64,000 bases of DNA from Thalassotalea atypica (GCF_030295975.1 NZ_AP027364.1:1-64000); one strand, 5' to 3'; positions 36,922 through 47,188 are shown, numbered from the stretch's first letter. Notes: generated from the letters alone by a model not told the origin. Translations and numbers: made by a program.

Positions 36922-38559
36922 TCAGGAATTAATTAATTTACTAAGTCGTTGAAACTTAAGTTCTAAAGCCTTCTGACGTTGAAATGCGCCATTTCCGGTG
37001 GATAATCCGTCAATTCTATTAAGTAAAGCTCCCGCTTTTCTCATTAACGATACTTTTGATGTATCCTGTTCGAAATAAGTCAGCAACACTTGGATTAAGT
37101 TTAATTGAATGCCTAAATGTTGTGGGTATAGCTTTCTCACTTCCTCTAACTTTATAATAGACTTGTTGTATTCCTGATTATGATAAAACGTTAGTGCACG
37201 ATCTAACGCTGCTTGGGCTTCTTTTTGCGCTCTATTTTCGTGGTTCTCATCGACGAGCTTATCTATTTCAGTCATCAAACCTGGTCTATCATGGTGATTT
37301 TGCACAATATCATTAATTAAGGTATTGGCTGGTGGTCGTCTATCAAGGTGTATCAATAATTTGGCTATCTCAATACCATCTTCTGGTTTCAAGTCATTTT
37401 GTGTTTTATTAAGTAGCTTTTCAGTAGATTCCAATAGCTTATTGGCAAAGTCGACTTCGTTGGTTTTTCTCATCAAATCGACAGTAAGCAATTGAGATTG
37501 CAACCGAGTAGGCATCTTGTCAAAAGTCTTCACGGTTTCTGCCAACGCAGAAAATACTTTATTTTTAAGAGTCTTTCTTTGAAAATCAGTTAGATCATGA
37601 GAGTACTCTGTTGCCGCATAAGCAAATTTCAGTGCATTTTCGGGTTTATGATGAATAGAGTTGTACGATAACAGATAATTTTGTTCGAATGCCGAGGTTG
37701 CTTTGTCAAAATGACCGTTCTTTAGGCATAAGTTTGCGTAGCGTTGAACGCGTTTAACGGACAGGGGACTGATAGTTATAGCTTCTTCAAGTGTTTCTTC
37801 TGCGGCAATAAATTGCAGAATTTCTTCTTGTGCTGTAGCGAGCCAGTCATATGAACTTAAATAAATCGGGTACTTGCGTTTTAGTTGGGAAAAATACTCA
37901 ATTGCAACAAGTGGTTTGTTCTTCTTAAGGGCTATTTTCCCTAATCCCATTGTCGCCCATTGACAGTTAGAAATGTTTCGATGAGCCCGATAAATGTCGG
38001 TGGCTATATCGTATTGTTCTAAATTAAAATGTTGCCGTGATTTTATGCCGTAGCACTCTGTTGTATATGGAGAGCCATCTTGTATAGCCTGATCACACAA
38101 CTTTATTACCTGATCCGATTGTTCTTCATCTAATGCGGTGTAGATGTCAGACATTATTTTTCTTTTAACAAAACATCGATGTAGTCGTTTTGACAGCTCC
38201 CTGATTGTATAAGGCTTAGTTAGGTAATCGTCCGGTTTGTGTTCTAGTGCTGCCAAAACCATAGCCTGAGACAATTCACCGGTAACTAGAATGACAATTG
38301 TATTGCGATTGATTAGTTTTTCTGACCGTAGCTCTTCAAGAAGTTGTTGACCATTTTTTTGTTTTTCGCCCAAGTCGTATCCAAGCAGTATGATGTCGAA
38401 GTTCTGCTCTGCACATTTAGTGAGCACATCACTTGCGTAGGAGCTGGCCTGGACGTCGGCTGGATTAAGATTGAATGCAAGGTTCTTAAGAATATCTCTA
38501 GAAGGCTTAAGACTATCAACGATCAGGAATCGTTTATCTCTATAATCTATCGCTGTCAT
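36922..38559 (-). CDS. Response-regulator-like protein: degenerate receiver plus TPR array
   Basis: An N-terminal receiver-like domain (about 8-130) precedes some 400 residues of TPR-like helical repeats and no DNA-binding or enzyme domain. Relatives occur in marine gammaproteobacteria, so output through protein contacts is likely. The receiver keeps the acidic Asp15 (FLIVDS), the Thr of ILVTGE and the Lys of DYLTKPYT, but the phospho-acceptor position reads LLGYDLG with Gly60 (codon at 38380-38382) where LLDYDLG is expected. It should therefore not be phosphorylated in the normal way. It is alone on the minus strand, convergent with the rRNA operon. Partners are unknown. Confidence 0.85.
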   Translation of the reverse strand: MTAIDYRDKRFLIVDSLKPSRDILKNLAFNLNPADVQASSYASDVLTKCAEQNFDIILLGYDLGEKQKNGQQLLEELRSEKLINRNTIVILVTGELSQAMVLAALEHKPDDYLTKPYTIRELSKRLHRCFVKRKIMSDIYTALDEEQSDQVIKLCDQAIQDGSPYTTECYGIKSRQHFNLEQYDIATDIYRAHRNISNCQWATMGLGKIALKKNKPLVAIEYFSQLKRKYPIYLSSYDWLATAQEEILQFIAAEETLEEAITISPLSVKRVQRYANLCLKNGHFDKATSAFEQNYLLSYNSIHHKPENALKFAYAATEYSHDLTDFQRKTLKNKVFSALAETVKTFDKMPTRLQSQLLTVDLMRKTNEVDFANKLLESTEKLLNKTQNDLKPEDGIEIAKLLIHLDRRPPANTLINDIVQNHHDRPGLMTEIDKLVDENHENRAQKEAQAALDRALTFYHNQEYNKSIIKLEEVRKLYPQHLGIQLNLIQVLLTYFEQDTSKVSLMRKAGALLNRIDGLSTGNGAFQRQKALELKFQRLSKLINS

Positions 38560-38709
38560 ATCACTCCTTGCGTCTGTTCTGACAAGATGGCTAAAATTCT
38601 TGCTAGATAATCATACTATGACATGAATAAGCATGTATGTGGTATGAGAATTATACAAATATTGGCTAAACATGCATCGTGAGATTGTGATGGATGTTTA
38701 GTTAGTGAC

Positions 38710-39813
38710 TTACCAAACTTGTTTGTATAAGTTGAACAGGTTTAATCCAAGAACTTTTTCAATCGTTGACGAGCTATGTCCTCGTTTTTGCATATGAAAA
38801 GCAATGAGCTCCATACGCCGTTCCGAGTTTAATTCAGGGACAAAAGGAGGGCGGTTAGGTGTTTCTCCTGGTGCTGATATGCCTTTTGCCATTCTTATCT
38901 CGACGTCTTTTCTGATCATTTCTCTATACTTGGGGCCATCTTTAACGGGGATGACTCCTTGATCACTGCCTATGGCTACATGATCTTCGCCACATAGATT
39001 AATAGCATAATCGAGATGCTTCATTACAGATTCTGCGGTTATCACGCCATTCCCCCCTTCTAAAAATGGCATTAGATAAATACCAACAACACCACCTTTA
39101 TTGGCAACGGCTCTTAATTCCTGATCGTCATTATTTCTTGGGTGTCTGTAAATGCTATTGCAGCCCGTGTGCGAAATGGTTAATGGACGCGTTGATGCAG
39201 CGACCGCGTCGGCTACAGTTTGTTGCCCCGAGTGAGATAGATCAACGAGTACCTTATTTGCCTCTATCTCTGCTAGTGCGTTGATGCCAAGAGTTGTCAG
39301 GCCATTATTTCTTTTTACCAGTCCTCCATCACCAAATTGACTTTTATTGTTGTAAGTCATTTGCATGTAGCGAACGCCATTATCGGCAAAATACTTAATG
39401 CGGGTTAAATCATCAGCGAACATTTCTGTCGATTGAAATCCAAGAATAACGCCAACTTGTTTTTCTTTTTTGGCCACTAGGATGTCATCAGTTGAAGTGA
39501 TAAGACTTAGTGCTGAAGGATATTTACTCACGACTCTTTTAGTCAGCTCGATGCGCTTCTTTGTTTGCTCAAAATTCATACCCGGATAAGGAACGGTTGC
39601 ATTGATCGCAGTGATTCCTGAATTTTTAATTGTTGCGAGTTGACTAGCAGTTAAAGTCTCAGTTTTGCCACTAAATATGCCGCTAAGCCCATCTATGACA
39701 ATAGCCTTATTATAGTTTGCCCAAGAAAGACTTTTCCCATAGGTGGTTGTGCTTGGTAGTACGATAAGAGCGGCATTAGCTGCTGCAAATTGCAAAAATG
39801 TTCTTCTTTGCAT
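38710..39813 (-). CDS. M19 (renal dipeptidase) family protein with Tat-like signal
   Basis: Family M19 members are zinc dipeptidases with a TIM-barrel fold, often exported. The N-terminus MQRRTFLQFAAANAAL resembles a twin-arginine signal. The paired His ligands are present in DLSHSG (His194) and ISHTGC (His215), Glu130 is a candidate third ligand, and the substrate Arg lies in NSIYRHPRN. The first zinc motif, normally DGHxD, reads DGLSG (residues 41-45), so one metal site should be lost or altered. It lies 15 bases after the amidohydrolase-RidA gene, in the same transcript. Substrate unknown; small peptides or cyclic amides are plausible. Confidence 0.85.
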   Translation of the reverse strand: MQRRTFLQFAAANAALIVLPSTTTYGKSLSWANYNKAIVIDGLSGIFSGKTETLTASQLATIKNSGITAINATVPYPGMNFEQTKKRIELTKRVVSKYPSALSLITSTDDILVAKKEKQVGVILGFQSTEMFADDLTRIKYFADNGVRYMQMTYNNKSQFGDGGLVKRNNGLTTLGINALAEIEANKVLVDLSHSGQQTVADAVAASTRPLTISHTGCNSIYRHPRNNDDQELRAVANKGGVVGIYLMPFLEGGNGVITAESVMKHLDYAINLCGEDHVAIGSDQGVIPVKDGPKYREMIRKDVEIRMAKGISAPGETPNRPPFVPELNSERRMELIAFHMQKRGHSSSTIEKVLGLNLFNLYKQVW

Positions 39814-39828
39814 GTTATTGCGTCCTTG

Positions 39829-41460
39829 TTAATAATGAGCTAAACATTCGATTTCTACTTTCGCATCAAGGGCCAATCCAGCGGCGGCAAAAGCGCTTCT
39901 TGTTGGCAGTGCCCCAGTAAAGTACGACTTGTAAGTATTGCTTGCCTTTGCCCATTCGTTAATATCAGCAAGCATCATTGTACATTTTGTGACATCCCCA
40001 TAACTCAAACCGTGCTCTTGTAGAACTATTCCAATGTTCTCCATGGTTTGACGTACTTGTCCTTCAATCGTTGAAGAAGCTAATGCCATTGTCGATGGTA
40101 GGTTACCAATTTGTCCTGACATCCATAATGTATTTCCGACTTTTTTGGCACTGCTAAACGGAAGTTCTGGATTGTCACCACGATAAATAAATTTTCCATT
40201 TTTCATAACATGTTTCACGCTGCTGATGTCTGCAATACTTTGCGTTGGGTCAGCGCTAAAGACGATCAAATTTGCTTTCTTACCTGCATTAATACTGCCG
40301 ATATTGTTTGCTTGGCCAATAACTTTTGCATTGTTTATTGTTGCTGCCTGTAAAGCTTGGATAGGGCTTAGCCCCCCGTCGTAAACAAGCAAACTAAGCT
40401 CTTTATACAACTGCACTTCAGTATCGCTAAACGCATCGGTTCCCGCAGAGATTGTAACGCCTTTTTGGTGGGCGAGCTGTGTCAACATTTTGGTATGCCG
40501 ATAGCGCTTTTGGGTATTTTCATTGAGTTGTTTGCGACTTTCAAACACAGTCATCGTGGCATCCAGTATCGTGTTATGCTCTAGCATTAAGTCAAAAACG
40601 CCACCATAAGAGTCAGGGTTATACGAGGCATTTTCTTGTGTTGGGTCTGGCGCAATGTTTTGTCGGCGCCATTTGGCATAATTTTCAATAATCTCTGCTG
40701 AAAAGTCCGGTACATGAGATAAGGTCTCTACACCGCCCATAATGGCTTCACTCGGTGTCGTAGGGCCGATATAGACATGAGACCACACTTTTAATCCGTG
40801 CTTTTGGGCTGCGTTTGATAATTTGGGAATCAGATTTTTAGGCACTTTTGCATAAATTTTAATGCCAGTTGCGCCGGTACCAAGCGCTTTTAACATAACG
40901 TGGTCTAAATTCGTTTTCTCTGTAATGGATGCCATCCAAGGAACTTGACCCGATTTTTGCCCTTTAGCAGAAGAAACAGTACGCGGATCGGCAAAGAACT
41001 CTGGGCCACCGACAATGACGGAATAATAAATATCAGGAGATTGAATTTGATCGAGCATCGCATCTCTGGCTAAGCTAGACAATACGCGGTTGTCGCCCCC
41101 CATGTCGCGAACAGAAGTAACACCACCTCGTAATAGGGTTCTTAATCGTTGCTCGGTGATTTTTCGATTGTCCCAATCATCAGGATCTGTTGCGTGATGA
41201 ACATGTCCGTCAATCAGTCCCGGAGCCATATACTTACCTGACATATCTATCGATATAGTGTTTTTGTCTATATCGACATCATCTGCATTGCCCACTTTGT
41301 GAATACGATCGTTTTTGATGACCACGGTCTGATTCTTTTTCACCGCAAGGGCTATTACATCAATGACGTTCACATGCTTAAGTGCAATGTTTTGACCGAA
41401 CACTGGTTGAGTAAACAGCAAAGGTATGGCGAGTGAACTTATTTGCAATAGAGCTTTCAT
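39829..41460 (-). CDS. Exported amidohydrolase fused to a RidA domain
   Basis: A signal peptide (ALLQISSLAIPLLFTQPVFG) precedes a metal-dependent amidohydrolase of the imidazolonepropionase/prolidase-like group (about 25-425). Its ligands are visible: HVHH at 86-89, the candidate bridging Lys in GIKIYAKV, His in SHVYIG and LSHVPD, and Asp in SAGTDAF. From about residue 432 to the end (543) it is a complete RidA/YjgF domain with the imine-binding Arg at about 521 (LPTRSAFAAAGL). RidA proteins hydrolyse reactive enamine/imine intermediates. The fusion suggests one polypeptide that opens an amide ring or bond and then deaminates the product. It is divergent from a LysR gene and followed by the M19 gene. 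Confidence 0.87.
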   Translation of the reverse strand: MKALLQISSLAIPLLFTQPVFGQNIALKHVNVIDVIALAVKKNQTVVIKNDRIHKVGNADDVDIDKNTISIDMSGKYMAPGLIDGHVHHATDPDDWDNRKITEQRLRTLLRGGVTSVRDMGGDNRVLSSLARDAMLDQIQSPDIYYSVIVGGPEFFADPRTVSSAKGQKSGQVPWMASITEKTNLDHVMLKALGTGATGIKIYAKVPKNLIPKLSNAAQKHGLKVWSHVYIGPTTPSEAIMGGVETLSHVPDFSAEIIENYAKWRRQNIAPDPTQENASYNPDSYGGVFDLMLEHNTILDATMTVFESRKQLNENTQKRYRHTKMLTQLAHQKGVTISAGTDAFSDTEVQLYKELSLLVYDGGLSPIQALQAATINNAKVIGQANNIGSINAGKKANLIVFSADPTQSIADISSVKHVMKNGKFIYRGDNPELPFSSAKKVGNTLWMSGQIGNLPSTMALASSTIEGQVRQTMENIGIVLQEHGLSYGDVTKCTMMLADINEWAKASNTYKSYFTGALPTRSAFAAAGLALDAKVEIECLAHY

Positions 41461-41482
41461 CTACAGATCCTTGAGACAACTT

Positions 41483-41497
41483 TATGATTTAATCATA
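41483..41497. promoter_or_regulatory. 15-bp palindrome between amidohydrolase and LysR genes
   Basis: TATGATT-T-AATCATA is a perfect palindrome in the 116-base divergent intergenic region, the expected place for a LysR-type operator. It does not fit a strict T-N11-A box, so its assignment is tentative. Confidence 0.4.
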
Positions 41498-41576
41498 TTA
41501 TTCTGGTCGTTAATGTTATTGTTTACTAGTGCATTTAAGTTTATGGTCTATCTACAATTAGTTTGTAATAGTAACG

Positions 41577-42476
41577 ATGAATCAACTAGAAGCATTAAGA
41601 GCATTTTGTGCGGTATGCCAGCATGGCTCGTTTGCTGGGGCCGCTAAAGATCTGGGCGTGTCACCAACAATGGTCAGTCGCTATGTTAAACAACTAGAAA
41701 ATCAACTCGGCTGTTTATTGCTTAAACGAAACACACGAAAAGTTCATATCACTCAAGCGGGTTTAAGTTATGTGCGAAGCATAACTCCTGTGATCAGTGA
41801 GCTTGAGCAGATAAACAGCCGTATGTTGCAATTTAACCAGCAACCTAAGGGGAAGTTAACGGTGTCGGCGAGCCTAGAGTTTGGCGGACAATACTTAGCG
41901 CCCGTTATTTCACAGTATCGACAGCGTTACCCAGAAGTAGAAATAAACGTTGATCTGTCCAATCAACCTGAAGATGTATGGGTAGACAAAATAGATATTG
42001 CCCTAAGGGTCGCCCCTCAACTACCGAGCGCAAGCTTTATTGCTCGACCTATCTGTCAGTCAAGGCTGGCTTTATGGGCCAGTCCTGATTACATCACGAG
42101 TTCAGGTTGTCCTGAGCAGCTGGAAGATTTACGCCAGCATCAACTGTTGTTTTTCAGTCATAGTATTCGTTCAGATCAATGGATATTTAACGATAAAGGG
42201 CAAACGCTTGAAATGAAATTACCGTGGGCTTGGCAAAGCAATAATGGTCGGTTATTAAATGAAGCGGCAGTATTAGGGCAAGGTATTATACAAGCGCCGA
42301 GCTATTCTGTTGCTCAATATGTAAAAAAAGGAGAACTTGTCGAGATAATGCCACAACACAGTATCGACAAGCTGACAATATCGGCAGTTTACCCTCACAG
42401 CTATGAGTTTTCCATTAGCATTAAAACTTTTATTGAAGAACTAAAAGTCTATTTCAGCGAACATGAAATAGACTAA
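41577..42476 (+). CDS. LysR-family transcriptional regulator
   Basis: A 299-residue LysR regulator. The N-terminal winged helix (about 1-60) reads LEALRAFCAVCQHGSFAGAAKDLGVSPTMVSRYVKQLE, followed by the linker helix and the periplasmic-binding-like effector domain (about 90-290). It is transcribed away from the amidohydrolase-RidA/M19 gene pair across 116 bases, the classic arrangement for a LysR regulator and its target. The effector is unknown; a substrate of the amidohydrolase is a reasonable guess. Confidence 0.9.
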   Translation: MNQLEALRAFCAVCQHGSFAGAAKDLGVSPTMVSRYVKQLENQLGCLLLKRNTRKVHITQAGLSYVRSITPVISELEQINSRMLQFNQQPKGKLTVSASLEFGGQYLAPVISQYRQRYPEVEINVDLSNQPEDVWVDKIDIALRVAPQLPSASFIARPICQSRLALWASPDYITSSGCPEQLEDLRQHQLLFFSHSIRSDQWIFNDKGQTLEMKLPWAWQSNNGRLLNEAAVLGQGIIQAPSYSVAQYVKKGELVEIMPQHSIDKLTISAVYPHSYEFSISIKTFIEELKVYFSEHEID

Positions 42477-42493
42477 TACTTTTGCTGAAATAG

Positions 42494-44419
42494 CTAGGTT
42501 TTGTTGCCGCTGAATTCACTCACTAAACTGTCTAACGTTTCCGCCAATTGATTTAACGAAACGGCATCATCGGCCATGGTTTTTGTACTGGCCATGTTCG
42601 CTTCGGCATTATGCGTAATGTCTACCATATTAGAATTAATGTCTTTTAGGGTAATGGATTGCTCTTCAGTTGCTGTAGCAACTAAGTGATTGGTGTCAGA
42701 AATACTGTTTGTATATTCTGCGCTAATGGAAAGTATTTCTTCGGCTTTGCTAATAGAGGCAATTGTCATTGTCGACTGCTCAATGATCTGACTTATCTCT
42801 TTGTTGGCTGCAGACGATGTCACAGTTAGCTGATCCATGATGGTTTGAATTTGAGTTGTTGATGTCGATGTTTTGCCCGCTAAATTACGAACCTCTTCAG
42901 CAACGACCGCAAAACCGCGTCCATGTTCACCTGCTCGGGCAGCTTCAATCGCTGCATTTAAGGCAAGTAAGTTGGTTTGATCCGAGATAGTTTCAATAAC
43001 AGAAAGTGCATCTGCAATCGTTTCCGTGTTAGTGGTGAGGTTTTCAATGACTTGAGAAACATCGGTGATCTTTTGCCCTAATTCATCTATATCTTGTTTG
43101 GTTCTGATGATAACTGAATTGATGTCTTGGCCATTTGACTGAATATTCTGGGCAATATCTGACGCGTTAATCGCATTTTGCGCTATATCAGCAATAGTTT
43201 GTTCTATCTGACTTAGTGCACTCGAAATATGTTGGGTATTGTTGTCGTTTAACTTTGAACTGGCCAAGGTTTCGCTGGTTTTGCTGTATAGCGTGTCAGA
43301 AATTGTTTTTAACTGGTGGCTACTTTCTACAATGGTGAGAAACAAATGTTCAAGTTTACTCAAAAAGGCATTATAGCCTTGAGCAACTTGCACTAACTCC
43401 TGTTGACCTGTTTCTGGTAGTCGGTAAGATAGATCGGCTTTTCCTTGGCCCATTTGTAAAAATAACTCAGAAAGCTTAGCAATAGGGTTAGTAATAGAAC
43501 GCGCAATAAAAAACGCAACCAACGCTGAAATCAGCGCTACACAAAGTGTCCATAGAATAATTTGGATGCCAGCCTCATTAATAGAAGCGAAAACTTCTGC
43601 TTCTGGCACTTGTGCAACCACAAACCATTGGGCACTTTCGATAAAACTTGATGAGATCAACAGTTTGTCTTGCGCAACCATCGTATCTGTCAAATTAAAT
43701 GCTTGTTGATTCAATAATGAATCGCTGGCCCTATTTCCGTATATCTCTCTAATGTGCTTGCCAATTATTGCTTTGTCTTTATGCAAAGTAATGATCCCTT
43801 CGCTGTTGATCAGATAAACAAAGCCAGATTGTTCTAATTTAAATGAATTAAGTAATTGCACCACATCTTCAAAAGACTTGGCGATCCCAGCTAAACCACG
43901 ACCATTAAGCTGTTGGAAGTTAACAAATAAATCGATATCTGTTGAGTCAGGGTAAATATAAATACTGACAGAAGAAGGTTGCCCACTGTCTCGGTATGCG
44001 TAAAACCAACCATCGATATTATCGTTTTTTAATTGGCGTAAGAAACCGTCTTGGTTCCAATAATTCCCAGTCTGGCGATCAGCGAATGATGCTTTACCAA
44101 AGTTATTTTCTTCTGTAATAGACCGTAATTTTTCTACCAGCAATTGCTCACCTGTCTTATCAGCGCCTTCCTTATTCCACTGTAAGATATGAACATCATT
44201 CGCCACTTGTTTTGCAACAGCGCTCATCACTGAAATTTCTTTATCAATTTTACTACTAATAAATTTGACGGTGTTGGGCAGCTCCTGATTTAGCATTCGG
44301 CTCTCAACGGTACTTTGAGCAGTCCAATGCCCAAATGAACCAACAAGAATAGAGGTGAGCAGTACAAAAGTGATTAAGGAAAAGGTGATTTTTTGATTAA
44401 TAGACAAGCTATTTAACAT
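42494..44419 (-). CDS. Methyl-accepting chemotaxis protein
   Basis: A transmembrane chemoreceptor of 641 residues. It has a first membrane helix near 12-32, a periplasmic dCache-like sensor (about 35-280, with the [17 protein letters not shown] segment), a second helix near 283-305, a HAMP domain, and a cytoplasmic signalling domain with the conserved hairpin tip [29 protein letters not shown]. dCache domains of this type often bind amino acids or other small molecules; the ligand cannot be told from sequence. It is convergent with the LysR gene and stands alone. Confidence 0.93.
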   Translation of the reverse strand: MLNSLSINQKITFSLITFVLLTSILVGSFGHWTAQSTVESRMLNQELPNTVKFISSKIDKEISVMSAVAKQVANDVHILQWNKEGADKTGEQLLVEKLRSITEENNFGKASFADRQTGNYWNQDGFLRQLKNDNIDGWFYAYRDSGQPSSVSIYIYPDSTDIDLFVNFQQLNGRGLAGIAKSFEDVVQLLNSFKLEQSGFVYLINSEGIITLHKDKAIIGKHIREIYGNRASDSLLNQQAFNLTDTMVAQDKLLISSSFIESAQWFVVAQVPEAEVFASINEAGIQIILWTLCVALISALVAFFIARSITNPIAKLSELFLQMGQGKADLSYRLPETGQQELVQVAQGYNAFLSKLEHLFLTIVESSHQLKTISDTLYSKTSETLASSKLNDNNTQHISSALSQIEQTIADIAQNAINASDIAQNIQSNGQDINSVIIRTKQDIDELGQKITDVSQVIENLTTNTETIADALSVIETISDQTNLLALNAAIEAARAGEHGRGFAVVAEEVRNLAGKTSTSTTQIQTIMDQLTVTSSAANKEISQIIEQSTMTIASISKAEEILSISAEYTNSISDTNHLVATATEEQSITLKDINSNMVDITHNAEANMASTKTMADDAVSLNQLAETLDSLVSEFSGNKT

Positions 44420-44561
44420 TGAATTTCTCTATAACAAAGTAACGGTGACAATGACGCAGACTTTAATTATAAACCTCATGAGATAGCTTTACACGGTTTT
44501 AGTTACATGCCTTACCTTTTAGATTGATTGTTTGAAATATGTGAAGAGATTGGTGTGAGTT

Positions 44562-44595
44562 AAAAAAGGCGATACCAGCCTAACTGTGTATCGCC
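44562..44595 (-). terminator. Terminator after ilvC
   Basis: Read on the minus strand, GGCGATAC (44595-44588) pairs with GTATCGCC (44575-44568) around a 12-base loop and is followed by six T. It lies about 50 bases after the ilvC stop. Confidence 0.85.
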
Positions 44596-44648
44596 CATTT
44601 GCAGCGAGCAAATTCTTAACTAGATATTATTGAATAATAAGCTTCTTT

Positions 44649-46133
44649 TTAAAGCTCAGATTCAACGATACGTTTCATGTCTGTCATGTAACCACGTAAT
44701 TCTTGCCCCACAATTTCTACTTGGTGACTACGAATAGCTTCATTAACTTCAATTAAACGAACGTTATCAACGCCATTTGATTTATCTACAATACCTTCGC
44801 CTAAATCTTCTAATGTTAGCTTGCTAACAAAATCAGATAATAACGGTACAGCAGCGTGGCTGAATAAATAGTTACCGTATTCCGCGGTGTCAGAAATAAC
44901 AACATTCATTTCGTAAAGTTTATTACGTGCAATGCAGTTCGCAATCAAAGGTGTCTCATGAAGTGACTCATAATAGGCTGACTCATCAATAATGCCTGCC
45001 GCAACCATTGCATCAAAAGCTAATTCAACCCCAGCTTTGATCATTGCGACTAAGAAAATTCCTCGGTCGTAATATTCTTGTTCAGTGATTTCTGCATCGG
45101 TATCAGCCGCTAATTCAAAAGAAGTTTCAGCTGTTTGAGCGCGCCAAGTCAGTAGGTTTGTATCATCGTTTGCCCAATCTTCCATCATGGTGGTAGAGAA
45201 TGTGCCATCAATGATATCGTCCATGTGTTTTTCAAATAATGGGCGAAGAATCGTTTTTAATTCGTCAGCCATATCATAGGCTTTAATCTTGGCCGGATTT
45301 GACAGTCTATCCATCATGTTGGTAATGCCACCATGCTTAAGGCCTTCAGTTACGGTTTCCCAACCGTATTGGATTAATTTACGAGCGTAAGCTGCATCAA
45401 CACCATTGGCTACTAATTGCTGGTGGCCTAAAATAGCACCTGTTTGTAGCATGCCACAAAGAATCGTTTGTTCGCCCATCAAATCTGATTTTACTTCTGC
45501 GATAAAAGATGACTCAAGTACACCGGCTCTGTCACCACCTGTCGCGCTAGCATACGCTTTGGCGATAGCCAAGCCGTTACTATTTGGATCATTTTCAGGG
45601 TGAACCGCGATTAATGTAGGTACGCCGAAACCGCGTTTATATTCTTCGCGTACTTCTGTACCTGGGCATTTAGGCGCCACCATGATAACGGTAATATCAG
45701 GACGCACTTGCATACCTTCTTCAACGATATTAAAACCGTGTGAGTAAGATAATGTCGCGCCATGCTTCATCAATGGCATAACCGCTGAAACTGCTGAAGT
45801 ATGTTGTTTATCAGGCGTCAAATTCAATACTAAGTCAGCTTGTGGAATAAGTTCTTCATAGGTACCCACGGTAAATCCATTCTCAGTTGCCCATTTCCAT
45901 GATTGGCGTTTCTCTGCAATGGCTGCTTCACGCAATGCGTATGAAATGTTTAAACCAGAATCACGCATGTTTAAACCTTGGTTTAAACCCTGAGCGCCAC
46001 AACCGACAATGACAATGTTCCAGTCCTTAATAAAGTTACAGCCGTCGCTGAATTCGTCGCGTTTCATGAAGCGACATTTGCCTAACTGAGACAATTGCTC
46101 ACGTAAGCTTAAGGTGTTGAAATAATTTGCCAT
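44649..46133 (-). CDS. ilvC: Ketol-acid reductoisomerase IlvC (class II)
   Basis: IlvC rearranges and reduces acetolactate or acetohydroxybutyrate with NADPH and Mg2+, the second step of Ile/Val synthesis. The 494 residues are the long class II form with a duplicated C-terminal domain (E. coli 491). The NADPH loop is [18 protein letters not shown], and the metal-binding Asp and Glu lie in the [12 protein letters not shown] region. It is divergent from its regulator gene ilvY and closed by a strong terminator. Confidence 0.97.
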   Translation of the reverse strand: MANYFNTLSLREQLSQLGKCRFMKRDEFSDGCNFIKDWNIVIVGCGAQGLNQGLNMRDSGLNISYALREAAIAEKRQSWKWATENGFTVGTYEELIPQADLVLNLTPDKQHTSAVSAVMPLMKHGATLSYSHGFNIVEEGMQVRPDITVIMVAPKCPGTEVREEYKRGFGVPTLIAVHPENDPNSNGLAIAKAYASATGGDRAGVLESSFIAEVKSDLMGEQTILCGMLQTGAILGHQQLVANGVDAAYARKLIQYGWETVTEGLKHGGITNMMDRLSNPAKIKAYDMADELKTILRPLFEKHMDDIIDGTFSTTMMEDWANDDTNLLTWRAQTAETSFELAADTDAEITEQEYYDRGIFLVAMIKAGVELAFDAMVAAGIIDESAYYESLHETPLIANCIARNKLYEMNVVISDTAEYGNYLFSHAAVPLLSDFVSKLTLEDLGEGIVDKSNGVDNVRLIEVNEAIRSHQVEIVGQELRGYMTDMKRIVESEL

Positions 46134-46243
46134 GATAGTTTCCTGTCTTTCTAATTCATTGTGAAAACGTAGCTACCTACGCTCGATGTATTTAGCATAA
46201 GACAGTCATTATGTTGCTTAAAGTGATATATATGCATTATTAT

Positions 46244-46260
46244 GTTGCAATATATGCAAC
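46244..46260. promoter_or_regulatory. IlvY operator candidate
   Basis: GTTGCA-ATATA-TGCAAC is a perfect 17-bp inverted repeat that contains a T-N11-A LysR box (TGCAATATATGCA). It lies 24 bases before the ilvY start in the ilvY-ilvC divergent region, where E. coli IlvY binds to control both genes. A second TTGC half-site is near 46214. Confidence 0.7.
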
Positions 46261-46283
46261 GTAAGTTGAAGGCCGGAATAAAC

Positions 46284-47165
46284 ATGGATTCAAAATCACT
46301 GGCGATGTTTCATCATTTAGCCACAGCATTACATTTTGGAAGAACAGCGGAAGTTTTCCATGTTAGTCCGTCAACGCTAAGTCGAACAATTTCACGACTA
46401 GAAGAGGAGCTCGGCTGTACTTTGTTGGTTAGGGATAATCGCACCGCCACATTGACTGATGAAGGAAGCAAACTTAAGGCATACGCAGAGCAACAATTGG
46501 ACCAACTGCAGTTATTAAAACTGTCGTTAAGCCAAAGCCAAGCGCAATTAACCGGAAAGCTACATATTTATTGTTCAGTGACTGCGGCCTATAGTCATTT
46601 GCCAATGCTGATTGACAAATTCAGGCAGCGCCATCCTTTGGTTGAAATCATGCTAACCACTGGGGACGCGGCTGATGCTTTACCTCAAATCCAGCAGCAA
46701 CAGGCAGACCTAGCTATTGCCGCGAAGCCAGACAATTTGTCGTCGAGCTATTTTTTCAATCATTTAGCTGATATCCCGTTACACCTGATTGCACCTACCA
46801 TCGCCTGCAATGTCCAACAAAAACTGCAACAAGCTATGGTTGATTGGTCACAAGTGCCGATCATTTTGCCCGAACATGGCTCAGCGCGGACTCGCTTTGA
46901 AAAATGGTATCGCACCATGCAGTTTGGTAAGCCGAAACTTTATGCGACCGTCTCTGGCCACGAAGCCATTGTCAGTATGGTGGCGGTTGGTTGTGGCGTG
47001 GGTATTGCGCCGCAAGTTGTGATTGAGAATAGCCCCGTCAAAGATCGTGTTTATGCACTGGATATTGAGCACAACATTGATCCGTTTGAGCTGGGCGTTT
47101 GTTGCTTGAACATTAGAAAAGAACAACCACTGCTAAAGGCATTCTTTGATGCCATTAATGCCTAA
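46284..47165 (+). CDS. ilvY: LysR-type activator IlvY
   Basis: IlvY activates ilvC in response to acetolactate/acetohydroxybutyrate and represses itself. The winged helix (AMFHHLATALHFGRTAEVFHVSPSTLSRTISRLEEELG) and the effector domain (IYCSVTAAYSHLP, LTTGDAADALP, TVSGHEAIVSMVAVGCGVGIAPQVV) closely follow E. coli IlvY. I start at ATG 46284 (293 residues), where homology begins; the frame runs 14 codons further upstream through the operator. It is divergent from ilvC. Confidence 0.95.
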   Translation: MDSKSLAMFHHLATALHFGRTAEVFHVSPSTLSRTISRLEEELGCTLLVRDNRTATLTDEGSKLKAYAEQQLDQLQLLKLSLSQSQAQLTGKLHIYCSVTAAYSHLPMLIDKFRQRHPLVEIMLTTGDAADALPQIQQQQADLAIAAKPDNLSSSYFFNHLADIPLHLIAPTIACNVQQKLQQAMVDWSQVPIILPEHGSARTRFEKWYRTMQFGKPKLYATVSGHEAIVSMVAVGCGVGIAPQVVIENSPVKDRVYALDIEHNIDPFELGVCCLNIRKEQPLLKAFFDAINA

Positions 47166-47188
47166 CGAATTGTATTATTTCACTTTAT

